A DNA stretch of 64,000 nt from contig NZ_RCTZ02000003.1 in assembly GCF_003667315.2 (NCBI RefSeq), forward strand, positions 62,001 to 126,000. Reading direction: 5' to 3'. The notes beneath the pieces are model-generated. The model did no database searches. It had not been told where the DNA came from and worked only from the letters and a program-made list of their open reading frames with translations. Below are positions 54,387 to 63,161 of this stretch, piece by piece. The stretch comes from Tropicibacter alexandrii (GTDB taxonomy: Bacteria > Pseudomonadota > Alphaproteobacteria > Rhodobacterales > Rhodobacteraceae). The first letter of the stretch is position 1. Every line of letters starts with the position of its first letter. The position numbers were made by a program, and so were the translations under genes.

Positions 54387-55801
54387 TGGTCTCTCCCGTT
54401 GAATACAGTGTCTTTCCAGGCGCGGTCGCCATTGGTCAGGTCCTCGACCCAGAAGCGGAACTCGGTCCGTTCATCGGCGGCAGGCTGAGAGCCTGCGGGC
54501 GCCACGACGTAGACCTTCTGGTTGAGCGTCGCATTGGCGGGCACATTGACCGTTTCATAGGGTGTGCCTTCCAACTGGACGCGCAGGAATTCGTTGCCCG
54601 TGAGCGAGATGCGGAAGGGCCGGTCCTCGCCATGCTTGTTCAGCAGGCGCACGTCATAGGTGTTGCGGATCGAGCCATCGGACATCGTGACGAAGATCGG
54701 GTTGCGCACCGGGGCGACGTTCAGCTCGATCTCGGGGCGGATGAACAGGGCAAAGACCAGCCCGATGCCCACCAGCGACCAAAGCGCCGTGTACATCATG
54801 GTGCGTGGGCGGAAGACGTGCTGCCAGACGGGACGCGGCGCGTTGCCCTCGCGCTCGCGCGGCTCGTCCGACAGGGCGAGATAGTCGATCAGGCCGCGCG
54901 GCTTGCCGATCTTCGCCATCATGTCATCGCAGGCGTCGATGCACAGCGCGCAGGTGATGCATTCCAGCTGTTGGCCGTCGCGGATGTCGATGCCCACGGG
55001 GCAGACATTGACGCAGGCGTAACAGTCGATGCAATCGCCCAGCCCCTCGCGGGATTTGCCCTTGCCGCGCGGTTCGCCGCGCCATTCGCGGTAGCCGACG
55101 GTCAGCGTATCCTCGTCCATCATCGCGGCCTGGATACGGGGCCAAGGGCAGGCATAGATGCATATCTGTTCCCGCGCGAACCCGCCAAAGAAGAAGGTCG
55201 TCAGCGTCAGGATCAGCATGGTCGTATAGGCGACCGGATGGGCGTTCAGCGTCACCAGATCGCGCAGCAGGGTCGGCGCATCGGCGAAATAGAACACCCA
55301 CGCCCCGCCGGTGGCCAGACCGATCAGGAACCACGCGGTCCACTTGGTGAGCCGAAGACGGATCTTGCGGAAATCCAGTTTCTTCTGGCGGTGCAGGCGC
55401 AGGCGGGCGTTGCGGTCGCCCTCGATCCAGCGTTCCACGAGAATGAAGAGGTCGGTCCAGACGGTCTGCGGGCAGGCATAGCCGCACCAGACGCGCCCCA
55501 AAGCGGAGGTGAACAGGAACAGCCCAAGCCCCGCCATGATCAGCAGGCCCGCGACGAAGTAGAATTCATGCGGCCAGATTTCGATCCAGAAGAAGAAGAA
55601 GCGCCGTTCCGCAAGGTCCAGAAGCACCGCCTGATCCGGCAGTTGGGGTCCGCGATCCCAGCGAATCCAAGGGGTTATGTAGTAGATGCCCAGCATGAGC
55701 GCCATCAGCACCCATTTGAGGTTGCGGAACTTGCCGCTGACGCGCCGGGGAAAGATCGGCTCGCGGGCGGCGTATAGCTGCGGTGCAGGTGAATCGGACA
55801 C
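54383..55801 (-). CDS. ccoG: cytochrome c oxidase accessory protein CcoG (FixG/RdxA)
   Basis: A 472-residue membrane protein with about five helices and a ferredoxin-like domain carrying two 4Fe-4S motifs (CIDCYACVNVCPVG and CITCALCIDACDD). CcoG reduces copper for the cbb3 oxidase in Rhodobacter. The start is GTG at 55801 (SDSPAPQLYAAREP follows), with AACGGAGC upstream; a longer GTG at 55843 lacks this. An FNR-type box lies 63 bp upstream. Confidence 0.95.
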   Translation of the reverse strand: MSDSPAPQLYAAREPIFPRRVSGKFRNLKWVLMALMLGIYYITPWIRWDRGPQLPDQAVLLDLAERRFFFFWIEIWPHEFYFVAGLLIMAGLGLFLFTSALGRVWCGYACPQTVWTDLFILVERWIEGDRNARLRLHRQKKLDFRKIRLRLTKWTAWFLIGLATGGAWVFYFADAPTLLRDLVTLNAHPVAYTTMLILTLTTFFFGGFAREQICIYACPWPRIQAAMMDEDTLTVGYREWRGEPRGKGKSREGLGDCIDCYACVNVCPVGIDIRDGQQLECITCALCIDACDDMMAKIGKPRGLIDYLALSDEPREREGNAPRPVWQHVFRPRTMMYTALWSLVGIGLVFALFIRPEIELNVAPVRNPIFVTMSDGSIRNTYDVRLLNKHGEDRPFRISLTGNEFLRVQLEGTPYETVNVPANATLNQKVYVVAPAGSQPAADERTEFRFWVEDLTNGDRAWKDTVFNGRDQ

Positions 55802-55863
55802 GGGATATCGCTCCGTTAAGGTCTTGGTTGCGCCCCTTGTCACAGGTGCGCGGGCAGGCGGCT

Positions 55864-55877
55864 TTGACCTGCATCAA
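55864..55877. promoter_or_regulatory. FNR/FixK-type box upstream of ccoG
   Basis: TTGACCTGCATCAA matches TTGAY-N4-RTCAA. It is 63 bp before the ccoG start and a few bases past the end of the lysR gene, in position for low-oxygen activation of ccoGHIS. Confidence 0.85.
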
Positions 55878-55880
55878 TTT

Positions 55881-56783
55881 CTATATCTGAGTTGAAGCTT
55901 TTGGCGCGACAGCCCCCGTGGCCTCGCGCCGCAGCCATGTCAGAAAGGCGCGCAAGGGCGGACGAGGCGCGCCGGGGCGCGTGACGACGTGATAGCCCTT
56001 CTTACGTTCGTCCTGAAACAGAAGGCGCAGGCGTCCGGCAGCGATGTCATGCTCGACAAAGGCGCGGGCGACGGTGGCGACGCCCTGACCCTGCCGGGCC
56101 GCCTCGATCATCAGGTTGCCGGGCATCGCGGAAATGACCCTCGGCAGGCTTTCATGCAGGCCCTTTTCGGTGAACCAGTCGGAGGCCTCGGAAGTGCCCA
56201 GCTCCTGCATCCACGGGTAGACGGACAGGTCCGCGAGATCGGTGATCGGGGCGTCGCCGACCAGTTTGCGGGCGGCCACCACGACGATGGGCGAGGCGAT
56301 CAGAAGCTCGGAGACGAGCCCGGCCCAGTCGCCATTGCCATAGCGCAACGCGACGTCGATTCCGCCTGGCTCCAGCGGTTGCACCTTGGCGCTTGGGTCG
56401 ATCATCAGGCTGATATCCGGGTGTTTTTCGTGAAATCGCGGCAAGCGGGGCAGAAGCCAGTTGGCGGCCAGCGTCGGTGTGGTGGAAATTTGCAAGGGTC
56501 GGTCGGCATCGGCGCCTGTCAGGGCCTCGATACAGGTCATCATCGCGCCGAACCCGTCGAGCAGGGCGCGGGCCAGCGTCTCGCCCTCGGGGGTCAAGCT
56601 GGCCTGCCGCGCGCCACGGTCGAGCAAGGTCAGACCCAGATGGTTTTCCAGCGCGCGGATCTGCTGGCTGATGGCGGCATGGCTGACATTCAGCGCCGCG
56701 CCCGCCTGCGTGACGGATCGTGTCTGCGCGTAGGCGGCAAAGGCGCGCAAGGCAGACAAGGGCGGCAGGGTCGACCAGTTCAT
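55881..56783 (-). CDS. LysR family transcriptional regulator (GcvA type)
   Basis: A 300-residue LysR regulator: N-terminal winged helix (LPPLSALRAFAAYAQTRSVT, AALNVSHAAISQQIRALENH) and the effector-binding domain (LQISTTPTLAANWLLPRLPRF). The pattern LSALRAFAAYA and ANWLLPRL is of the GcvA subgroup. It is divergent from a 44-residue microprotein gene, which is its most likely target. The start at 56783 (MNWSTLPPLSAL) is the family start. Confidence 0.92.
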   Translation of the reverse strand: MNWSTLPPLSALRAFAAYAQTRSVTQAGAALNVSHAAISQQIRALENHLGLTLLDRGARQASLTPEGETLARALLDGFGAMMTCIEALTGADADRPLQISTTPTLAANWLLPRLPRFHEKHPDISLMIDPSAKVQPLEPGGIDVALRYGNGDWAGLVSELLIASPIVVVAARKLVGDAPITDLADLSVYPWMQELGTSEASDWFTEKGLHESLPRVISAMPGNLMIEAARQGQGVATVARAFVEHDIAAGRLRLLFQDERKKGYHVVTRPGAPRPPLRAFLTWLRREATGAVAPKASTQI

Positions 56784-56882
56784 GTGTAATTCCAGCTTAC
56801 ATATGGGATTTATTCCTGAGTCGCATGGCAAGGCGGTTTTCGTCAAGGTGAGGGGGCCTCAGGACGACAAAGGAGACACGCC

Positions 56883-57017
56883 ATGTTGGGCATTTTCGCA
56901 AAGAGCTTCATGACTGCCACGCGCAGCGACGACCGCCGCGCGCCGGCCAAGGAACCCACCCGCTGGCTGGACGCGGACCTGCCGTTTCGCCGCTTTGCGG
57001 ATCGGCGCAATGATTGA
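56883..57017 (+). CDS. 44-residue microprotein divergent from lysR
   Basis: A short basic protein (MLGIFAKSFMTATRSDDRRA, then PAKEPTRWLDADLPFRRFAD). AAAGGAGACACGCC gives a strong ribosome binding site before the ATG at 56883. No signal or membrane helix is seen. It lies exactly where a LysR regulator would have its divergent target, 99 bp from the lysR start. I do not recognise it. Confidence 0.6.
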   Translation: MLGIFAKSFMTATRSDDRRAPAKEPTRWLDADLPFRRFADRRND

Positions 57018-57061
57018 TCCGGTTGTCGTGGTGCCGATGCGGGTCTTGCGCCCCCGGCAGA

Positions 57062-57274
57062 TCAGGGAAAGGCGACCAGAACGGCAGCGGCGGTGATCGC
57101 GACGGCGCCGCCCAGAATCGCCCCCCAGAAACAGACCAGCCCCACGGGCGTCGCCAGCGCGCGGCGCCCGATTTCGTGTTCGGGCAGGCCCAAGCGGCGC
57201 AGGCGGGCGCGCAGCCGCAACAATCCCGCAAGGCAGGCAAGGGTTGCGCAAGAAGACAGGATGAGCAGCGTCAT
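57062..57274 (-). CDS. small two-helix membrane protein
   Basis: A 70-residue protein with two hydrophobic stretches (TLLILSSCATLACLAGLL and LVCFWGAILGGAVAITAAAVLVAF) separated by a basic helix (RLRARLRRLGLPEHEIGRR). The start at 57274 has only a weak ribosome binding site; the longer open frame upstream is not protein-like. An FNR-type box lies 176 bp upstream on the same strand orientation, within the cco region, so it may be an oxygen-regulated gene. Family unknown. Confidence 0.5.
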   Translation of the reverse strand: MTLLILSSCATLACLAGLLRLRARLRRLGLPEHEIGRRALATPVGLVCFWGAILGGAVAITAAAVLVAFP

Positions 57275-57449
57275 GCCCGCTGTCTTGCCATGTCGGACAG
57301 GGAATGAAAATGCGCCGATGCCCCAGGAAACGCGCGAACAGGACAGGGCATCGGCGCCATACGCCCCGGCCCGAAGGCGGGGGTGTTTCGTACCGGGGGG
57401 AGGGCCCCGGCCTATGTGCCCACCATGCGACAGCCCCGCGCCTGCGACT

Positions 57450-57463
57450 TTGACCTGAGTCAA
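57450..57463. promoter_or_regulatory. FNR/FixK-type box upstream of the 70-residue membrane protein
   Basis: TTGACCTGAGTCAA matches TTGAC-N4-GTCAA. The only obvious target is the small membrane protein gene starting at 57274 on the minus strand. Confidence 0.75.
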
Positions 57464-57589
57464 GTTTTCCGCCGGTAATCCCTTGTTCGCAAAAAATAAT
57501 TTCGATGCATCTATTGAGTGGTCCGGCGATGGATTTCCGGGTCGCAGGCAGGCCGCCCACATGACAGACATCGGGGCGCCGGGGCTCGA

Positions 57590-57620
57590 CAAAGAAAAGG
57601 GCCGGGAAAAACCCGGCCCT
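57590..57620 (-). terminator. terminator after ccoP
   Basis: AGGGCCGGG (57598-57606) pairs with CCCGGCCCT (57612-57620); on the minus strand TTTTCTTTG follows. It ends the ccoNOQP operon 27 bp after the ccoP stop. Confidence 0.87.
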
Positions 57621-57646
57621 GATCCTGTGCGTCAGAAGGGGACGTC

Positions 57647-58531
57647 TTACTGCGTGGCTTCGCCGCCGCCGAGCCCGTGGACATAGATCGCCACGGCGTT
57701 GATCTCGGCTTGGGTCAGGCGTTCGTTCCAGTTCGGCATGACACCGTAACGGGCATTGTTCACCGTCTCCATCAGCGTGTCGTAGTCGCCGCCATACAGC
57801 CAGATCGCGTCGCTGAGGTTCGGCGCGCCGATGGCGCGGTCGCCCTTGGCATCCTCGCCGTGGCAGGAGGCGCAGTTGTCGAGGAACACCTCTTCGCCTG
57901 CGGTCGCGGCCTCGGCGTCACGCGGGTCGCCCGACAGCGACATCACGTAGTTGACCACTTGATCGATCTGCTCGTCTTCCAGCAGGCCATCGCGGCCAAA
58001 GGCGGGCATTTCCGACTGGCGCAGCCAATCCTCGTCCGAGGGCTGGCGGACGCCGACGGTGATCGTGGTCTGGATCGACTCGATATCGCCGCCCCAGAGC
58101 CATTCGTCGTCCAGCAGGGCAGGGTAGCCCTTGGCGCCAGCGCCGTTGGTCTGGTGGCACTGGATGCACCACGTGTTGAACACCGCCTCACCGGCATTGA
58201 CGGCATAGCCGTGCAGGTCCGACGTGCTGTCAGCCGCGAGCGCAACCATGTCGGCCTCGGCCAACTGGCCATTGATCTCGGCATTGGCCTGACTGACCGC
58301 CTCGATCTCTTCGGCCACCTGTGCGCGGGTCGAGAATTTGAGCAGACCCGGCGTCGCCCCGGTGATGCCCGGCCATGCGGGATAGGCGATGGTGTAGCCG
58401 ATCCCCCAGACGATGCAGATGTAGAAGGTGTACAGCCACCACTTGGGCAGGGGCTTGTTGTATTCCTTGATACCGTCCCACTCGTGGCCGGTCGTCTCGT
58501 AGTCGAGATCGTCTTGCTTTTTGTCTACCAT
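57647..58531 (-). CDS. ccoP: cbb3-type cytochrome c oxidase subunit III (diheme)
   Basis: A 294-residue diheme cytochrome c: one N-terminal membrane helix (WWLYTFYICIVWGIGYTIAY) and two heme c motifs, CIQCH at 122-126 and CASCH at 220-224, with axial methionines in EMPAFG and GVMPNW. It accepts electrons from soluble cytochromes and passes them to CcoO/CcoN. It ends the ccoNOQP operon, 12 bp after ccoQ. Confidence 0.97.
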   Translation of the reverse strand: MVDKKQDDLDYETTGHEWDGIKEYNKPLPKWWLYTFYICIVWGIGYTIAYPAWPGITGATPGLLKFSTRAQVAEEIEAVSQANAEINGQLAEADMVALAADSTSDLHGYAVNAGEAVFNTWCIQCHQTNGAGAKGYPALLDDEWLWGGDIESIQTTITVGVRQPSDEDWLRQSEMPAFGRDGLLEDEQIDQVVNYVMSLSGDPRDAEAATAGEEVFLDNCASCHGEDAKGDRAIGAPNLSDAIWLYGGDYDTLMETVNNARYGVMPNWNERLTQAEINAVAIYVHGLGGGEATQ

Positions 58532-58543
58532 GTCCCGGCCTCC

Positions 58544-58711
58544 TTATCCGGCGGGCTTGTCGTCGTGGCGGAACGGGATGTTCGCGACGTCTTCGTGGGT
58601 CTTCTTGGACCCGGGCCGGAAGGCCCAGACCACGATCCCAAGGAAGAAGAGGAACATCGCCAGAAGCGCCCAGCTGTCTGCGAGTTGCCGCAGGAAGGAA
58701 TAGGTTTCCAT
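58544..58711 (-). CDS. ccoQ: cbb3-type cytochrome c oxidase subunit CcoQ
   Basis: A 55-residue protein (starting METYSFLRQLADSWALLAMF) with one membrane helix and a polar tail (KKTHEDVANIPFRHDDKP), in the usual place between ccoO and ccoP. CcoQ helps stabilise the complex, notably against oxygen. GGAGGGGATC gives a strong ribosome binding site. Stop TAA at 58544; 11 bp separate it from ccoO and 12 bp from ccoP. Confidence 0.93.
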   Translation of the reverse strand: METYSFLRQLADSWALLAMFLFFLGIVVWAFRPGSKKTHEDVANIPFRHDDKPAG

Positions 58712-58722
58712 GATCCCCTCCC

Positions 58723-59451
58723 TCAGCGGCTTGCGTCAGGCGTGAAGGTCGAGAAGTCGACCAGCGTGCCCAGCATTTGCAGATAGGCGATCAGCGCGTC
58801 CGCCTCGGAAACGCCGGGTGCGGCGTCGAAGTTGCGGATGTTCACGTTCTCGCCGTAGCGTTCCAGCAGACCGTCATAGTCGCTGTCCGGATCGGCCTGT
58901 GCCTTGAAATCGGCCTGTGCGGCTTCGATCATCTCGGAGGTGTACGGGACACCGACCCAAGAATGCGTCCGCATCAGGTCGCCGATATACTCTCCCTCGA
59001 TGAGCTTTTCTTCGAGGAAGGCGTATTTCGGCATGACCGATTCCTGCACCACCGATTGCGGATCGCGCAGGTGGTCGAGGTGCCATTCGTCCGAGTAGCG
59101 ACCGCCGACGCGGGCCAGATCCGGCCCGGTCCGCTTCGACCCCCATTGGAAGGGGTGGTCGTACTTGGATTCGGCAGCCAGCGAGTAGTGACCGTAGCGT
59201 TCGACCTCGTCGCGCATCGGGCGGATCATCTGGCTATGGCAGACATAGCAGCCCTCGCGCAGGTAGACTTCGCGCCCGGCCAGTTCCAGCGGGGTGTAGG
59301 GGCGCATGCCCTCGACATCCTCGATGGTGTTTTCGAGATAGAAAAGCGGCACGATCTGCACCAGACCGCCGATGGTCACCACCAGAAAGGCAAAGATGGC
59401 CAGCAGCGAGACGTTCTTTTCAAGGATCGCGTGTTTGTTCAGGATACCCAT
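58723..59451 (-). CDS. ccoO: cbb3-type cytochrome c oxidase subunit II (monoheme)
   Basis: A 242-residue monoheme cytochrome c with an N-terminal membrane helix ([20 protein letters not shown]) and the heme motif CYVCH at 68-72. The conserved [20 protein letters not shown] and [20 protein letters not shown] segments are present. It relays electrons from CcoP to the CcoN centre. The start at 59451 follows GGAGGGCCGAGA. Confidence 0.97.
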   Translation of the reverse strand: MGILNKHAILEKNVSLLAIFAFLVVTIGGLVQIVPLFYLENTIEDVEGMRPYTPLELAGREVYLREGCYVCHSQMIRPMRDEVERYGHYSLAAESKYDHPFQWGSKRTGPDLARVGGRYSDEWHLDHLRDPQSVVQESVMPKYAFLEEKLIEGEYIGDLMRTHSWVGVPYTSEMIEAAQADFKAQADPDSDYDGLLERYGENVNIRNFDAAPGVSEADALIAYLQMLGTLVDFSTFTPDASR

Positions 59452-59465
59452 TCTCTCGGCCCTCC

Positions 59466-61076
59466 TTATTCGGCCGGAGTGGCGTGAGCGGCGGCGGCAC
59501 TTGCTTCGACAGCAGGGGCACGACGCGCGGTCATCCACAGGTTGTAGCACATGATCACGCCACCGGCGACGAAGAGCAGGCCACCCAAGGCACGCACCAC
59601 GTACATCGGGAACTTGGCGTCCACGGTCTGGGCAAAGGTGTTCACGAGGAAGCCGTTTGCATCGACCTCACGCCACATCAGGCCTTCCATGATGCCGGTC
59701 ACCCACATGGAGGCGGCGTAGAAGACGATACCGATGGTGGCGAGCCAGAAGTGCCAAGAGACCAGCGACAGCGAATACAGACGCTCACGGTTCCACAGCT
59801 TCGGCACGAGGTAGTAAAGCGCGCCAAAGGTGATCATGCCGTTCCAGCCAAGCGCGCCAGAGTGCACGTGACCAATGGTCCAGTCGGTGTAGTGGCTCAG
59901 CGAGTTGACCGCGCGGATCGACATCATCGGCCCTTCGAAGGTCGACATGCCGTAGAAGCCCACGGAAATCACCATCATGCGGATCACCGGGTCGGTGCGC
60001 AGCTTGTCCCATGCGCCGGACAGCGTCATCAGGCCGTTGATCATCCCACCCCAGGACGGCATCCACAGCACGACCGAGAACACCATGCCCAGCGTCGAGG
60101 CCCAGTCGGGCAGCGCGGTATAGTGCAGGTGGTGCGGACCGGCCCAAATATAGATGAAGATCAGCGCCCAGAAGTGGATGATCGACAGTTTATAGGAGAA
60201 CACCGGACGTTCGGCTTGCTTCGGGATGAAGTAGTACATCATGCCGAGGAAGCCCGCAGTCAGGAAGAAGCCCACGGCGTTGTGGCCGTACCACCACTGC
60301 ACCATCGCGTCCTGCACACCGCTGAACACCTGCACCGATTTCGAGCCCCAGATCGACACCGGGATGGCAAGGTTGTTGAACACGTGCAGCATGGCGACGG
60401 TCAGGATGAAGGACAGGTAGAACCAGTTCGCCACGTAGATGTGGGGTTCCTTGCGCTTCACGATGGTGCCGACGAAGACGGCCAGATAGGCGAGCCAGAC
60501 GATGGTCAGCCACCAGTCCACGTACCATTCCGGTTCGGCATATTCCTTGGCGTGGGTCGAGCCCAGCAGGTAGCCGGTCGCGGCCAGCACGATCACCAGC
60601 TGGTAGCCCCAGAAGACGAACCATGCCAGATTGCCGCCCCACAGGCGCGCGGCGCTCGTCCGCTGCACCACGTAGAACGAGGTGGCAATCAAGGCGTTGC
60701 CGCCAAATGCGAAAATCACCGCCGAGGTGTGCAGCGGGCGCAAGCGGCCAAAGTTCGCATAGCCTTCGGCCCAGTCGAAGTTGAGCGCGGGAAAGGCCAG
60801 CTGGGCGGCGATGAACGTGCCGACCAGAAAGCCGACAACGCCCCAGAAGGCGGTTGCGATGACGCCGTAACGCACGACGCCGTCCATATATTCGTTTTGA
60901 GGAGCCGGCACGACCGGCTCATCGGTGCGGCGCAAGACCCAGACGAACATCCCCGCCGAAACCAGCAGGATGATGAACGCGTGGACCATGTAAGCCACAT
61001 CTCGTGCATAGTTGGTCGCGACCGCGGCGAAAATCGCGATCAGGCCAAGCACGATTAGCTTGAGATAGTTCAACAT
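59466..61076 (-). CDS. ccoN: cbb3-type cytochrome c oxidase subunit I
   Basis: A 536-residue heme-copper oxidase core with about twelve membrane helices. Heme b, heme b3 and CuB histidines are visible in [47 protein letters not shown] and [15 protein letters not shown]. It reduces oxygen with high affinity and pumps protons. The start at 61076 ([11 protein letters not shown]) follows AAGGGACG. Two FNR-type boxes lie upstream. Confidence 0.98.
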   Translation of the reverse strand: MLNYLKLIVLGLIAIFAAVATNYARDVAYMVHAFIILLVSAGMFVWVLRRTDEPVVPAPQNEYMDGVVRYGVIATAFWGVVGFLVGTFIAAQLAFPALNFDWAEGYANFGRLRPLHTSAVIFAFGGNALIATSFYVVQRTSAARLWGGNLAWFVFWGYQLVIVLAATGYLLGSTHAKEYAEPEWYVDWWLTIVWLAYLAVFVGTIVKRKEPHIYVANWFYLSFILTVAMLHVFNNLAIPVSIWGSKSVQVFSGVQDAMVQWWYGHNAVGFFLTAGFLGMMYYFIPKQAERPVFSYKLSIIHFWALIFIYIWAGPHHLHYTALPDWASTLGMVFSVVLWMPSWGGMINGLMTLSGAWDKLRTDPVIRMMVISVGFYGMSTFEGPMMSIRAVNSLSHYTDWTIGHVHSGALGWNGMITFGALYYLVPKLWNRERLYSLSLVSWHFWLATIGIVFYAASMWVTGIMEGLMWREVDANGFLVNTFAQTVDAKFPMYVVRALGGLLFVAGGVIMCYNLWMTARRAPAVEASAAAAHATPAE

Positions 61077-61169
61077 GTTTCGTCCCTTCGTCTGACGCAC
61101 ACGATTCGATTTCGCCCGTGCGCGCGTTTTTGACTGGTCCGTGTTTGGGGCGGGGGGCGAAAAGATACA

Positions 61170-61215
61170 TTGATCTGCATCAATGGAGGTCGCCCGCGTG
61201 TTTGACCCGCGTCAA
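61170..61215. promoter_or_regulatory. two FNR/FixK-type boxes between ccoN and the stress-protein gene
   Basis: TTGATCTGCATCAA (61170-61183) is 93 bp before ccoN, and TTGACCCGCGTCAA (61202-61215) is 57 bp before the universal stress protein gene. Centres are 32 bp apart. Each probably activates its own divergent gene when oxygen is low. Confidence 0.9.
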
Positions 61216-61272
61216 AGTGCGCAGGTCGCCGGTACGTTAGCGTGGGTCACGTCAGCGGAGCAGGAGGATTCC

Positions 61273-62112
61273 ATGAGCTACAAGACGATTCTGACGGTTT
61301 GCACCGATGCGGACCTGCTGAACAGCACACTCGATCACGCGGCGGCGGTGGCCGCCGGGCACGATGCGCATCTGGACGTGCTGTGTCTCGGCGTCGATCG
61401 CACCCAGACCGGCTACTACTATGCGGGCGCCAACGCGATGGTGCTTCAGGAAACGCTGGCTCGCGCCACGTCCGAGGCCGAGGCGCTGGCCGAGGCTGCG
61501 CGCACGCGGATGCAGGCCCACGACCTGCGCTGGAGCGTCGAAAGCGGCGTGGCGCAATTGGCCGATATCGGGCGGCACGTGGCGGCGCGGGCGCGGTTCG
61601 CAGACCTTGTGGTGCTGCCCAAGCCCTATGGCGAGGGTCACGGCATAGAGCTGGAACCGGTGGTCGAGGGCGCCTTGTTCGAGGGGCAGGTGCCGGTGCT
61701 GGTCACGCCAGACGATGTCACGCCAAAGGTGGCGCCGCAGCGCATCCTGATCGGCTGGAACGAAAGCGCCGAGGCGTTGCGCGCGGTGCGGGCGGCGCTG
61801 CCGCTTCTGGTGCAGGCGGATGCGGTGCATGTGGTGGTGGTCGATCCGCCGAAACACGGGCCGAACCGCTCCGATCCCGGCGGCGCGCTGTCGGCATGGA
61901 TGGCGCGGCACGGTGTGCGGGCCGAAATCGACGTACTGTCACGCACCATGCCGCGCATCTCGGACGTGATGCAGCGCCATGCCATCGATGTCGAGGCGGA
62001 TCTGCTGGTGATGGGCGCCTATGGCCATTCGCGCTTCCGCGAGGCGATCCTGGGTGGCGCAACCCGCAACATGCTGGAACAGGCGCAGGTGCCGGTCTTC
62101 ATGGCGCACTGA
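61273..62112 (+). CDS. universal stress protein (tandem UspA domains)
   Basis: A 279-residue protein with two Usp folds, residues 1-145 (YKTILTVCTDADLLNSTLDH) and 155-279 (RILIGWNESAEALRAVRAAL). The second carries an ATP-binding-type motif in VMGAYGHSRFREAILGGATR. Tandem Usp genes next to ccoN occur in this group and help in oxygen limitation. CAGGAGGATT precedes the ATG at 61273. An FNR box lies 57 bp upstream; a terminator follows the gene. Confidence 0.92.
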   Translation: MSYKTILTVCTDADLLNSTLDHAAAVAAGHDAHLDVLCLGVDRTQTGYYYAGANAMVLQETLARATSEAEALAEAARTRMQAHDLRWSVESGVAQLADIGRHVAARARFADLVVLPKPYGEGHGIELEPVVEGALFEGQVPVLVTPDDVTPKVAPQRILIGWNESAEALRAVRAALPLLVQADAVHVVVVDPPKHGPNRSDPGGALSAWMARHGVRAEIDVLSRTMPRISDVMQRHAIDVEADLLVMGAYGHSRFREAILGGATRNMLEQAQVPVFMAH

Positions 62113-62188
62113 CCGGCGCGGCGATCTGCGACAGGGCGAGGAGCGCGGAACGGCCGAACACCCTGTGGTCAGGACGCCATGTCCGAAA

Positions 62189-62220
62189 AAACCTCCCGAA
62201 GGTCTCTTCGGGAGGTTTCG
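62189..62220 (+). terminator. terminator after the universal stress protein gene
   Basis: AAACCTCCCGAAG (62189-62201) and CTTCGGGAGGTTT (62206-62218) form a perfect 13-bp stem with a GTCT loop. It ends in TTT on the plus strand and TTTTTT on the minus strand, so it may serve both the stress-protein gene and the GNAT gene. Confidence 0.85.
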
Positions 62221-62334
62221 CGTTGGAGGTCGGCTGTGCGGACTGACCGGGCATTCGCTGCCGCTTTGCCAATGGCTGCTTTCGGCAGGTGTTACAGGAG
62301 GCCCGTGGCAAGCAGCCTCACCGCGGAGGACGTG

Positions 62335-62862
62335 TCAAATGTCTTTGGCAAAATAGTGCAGATGCGGCCGTAACATTGGTTGATCTAAATATGTTGTCGT
62401 TTCTACCGGTGCGTCCAACTCCACAAACCCAAGCTTGGGGTACAGGTCTCTCATTTCCACATTTGGAGTGAGCGTGTCCGCGATTAGCCGTTTGAGACCC
62501 ATTTTCCGGGCAACATTCTCACGCGCTTCGATCAACGCGCGTCCAGTGCCCGTTCCTCTGGCTTTTTCAGTGACAAAAACCCTTTTGAGTTCCCCGGTAT
62601 CTGGCCCAAGACACTTCATCATACCACAGCCGACGATCTCGCCCTCCGGAGAGCGGGCAATGACCAAGCATCCCTTTGGAGGCAAGTAGTCATCCGAGTT
62701 ATCCCAAAATTCAGCGAGTGCGCTTTTCGGCGCCGCAAGATCGATGTCGAAACCCATGGCCCGCATGCGCTGTACAATTAGCTCATAATACTGCGACAGA
62801 ATGCCGTTTAGTTCGTCCTTGGCTGGCAGTTCTTCGCAAGTCTCAAGCCTGATATCGTTCAT
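62335..62862 (-). CDS. GNAT family N-acetyltransferase
   Basis: A 175-residue GNAT protein with the acetyl-CoA-binding motif A in LKRVFVTEKARGTGTGRALIEA and motif B near TLTPNVEMRDLYPKLGF. It acetylates an unknown substrate. The region looks less GC-rich than its neighbours (for example around 62375-62410), which hints at a different history from the flanking core genes. Start at 62862 has no strong ribosome binding site. Confidence 0.86.
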   Translation of the reverse strand: MNDIRLETCEELPAKDELNGILSQYYELIVQRMRAMGFDIDLAAPKSALAEFWDNSDDYLPPKGCLVIARSPEGEIVGCGMMKCLGPDTGELKRVFVTEKARGTGTGRALIEARENVARKMGLKRLIADTLTPNVEMRDLYPKLGFVELDAPVETTTYLDQPMLRPHLHYFAKDI

Positions 62863-63161
62863 AGCCCGCTTAAAATGTCCAAAGGAAGGTCAATGAACAA
62901 ACGATAGGCTGGGAAGGCGGGCATGTCAGCTTCATTCTATCCATTGGCATTTGCCCACTTCATGACGTTGCTATCATAGCCGTCGTTCAATGAGCGCGCA
63001 ACATTTGTCATCAAGGGCTCTGACCAGACATTGCGGGTCGCGTCGGACTGGCAGGCATTCATGGCATGAAAAAAGGCAGGTTCCGAAGAACCTGCCTCAG
63101 GAATTTGCGCCAGAATGGGAGGAGAGGGCGCAAAATCCGTGTCAGTCCCGAAGGACCGATA
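62863..63161. other. gene-free stretch of about 300 bp
   Basis: Apart from the phasin terminator at 63068-63097 I see no gene, promoter motif or repeat here. Base composition is mixed, and the left half is relatively AT-rich like the adjacent GNAT gene. Confidence 0.5.
63068..63097 (-). terminator. terminator after the phasin gene
   Basis: AGGCAGGTTC (63074-63083) pairs with GAACCTGCCT (63088-63097) and is followed on the minus strand by a run of T residues. It lies about 65 bp past the phasin stop. Confidence 0.88.

Larger units (their letters stand above)
57275..57646. other. 372-bp gene-free stretch after ccoP
   Basis: The stretch holds the ccoP terminator (57590-57620) and an FNR-type box (57450-57463). 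Long open frames cross it, but their codon use and composition are those of shadow frames and none has a convincing start. An AT-rich segment at about 57480-57520 is a promoter candidate. Confidence 0.5.

Noticed and set aside
57062-57592. Longer 176-residue version of the small membrane protein
   Set aside because: The extra N-terminal part is low-complexity shadow sequence without a ribosome binding site; only the last 70 residues look like protein.
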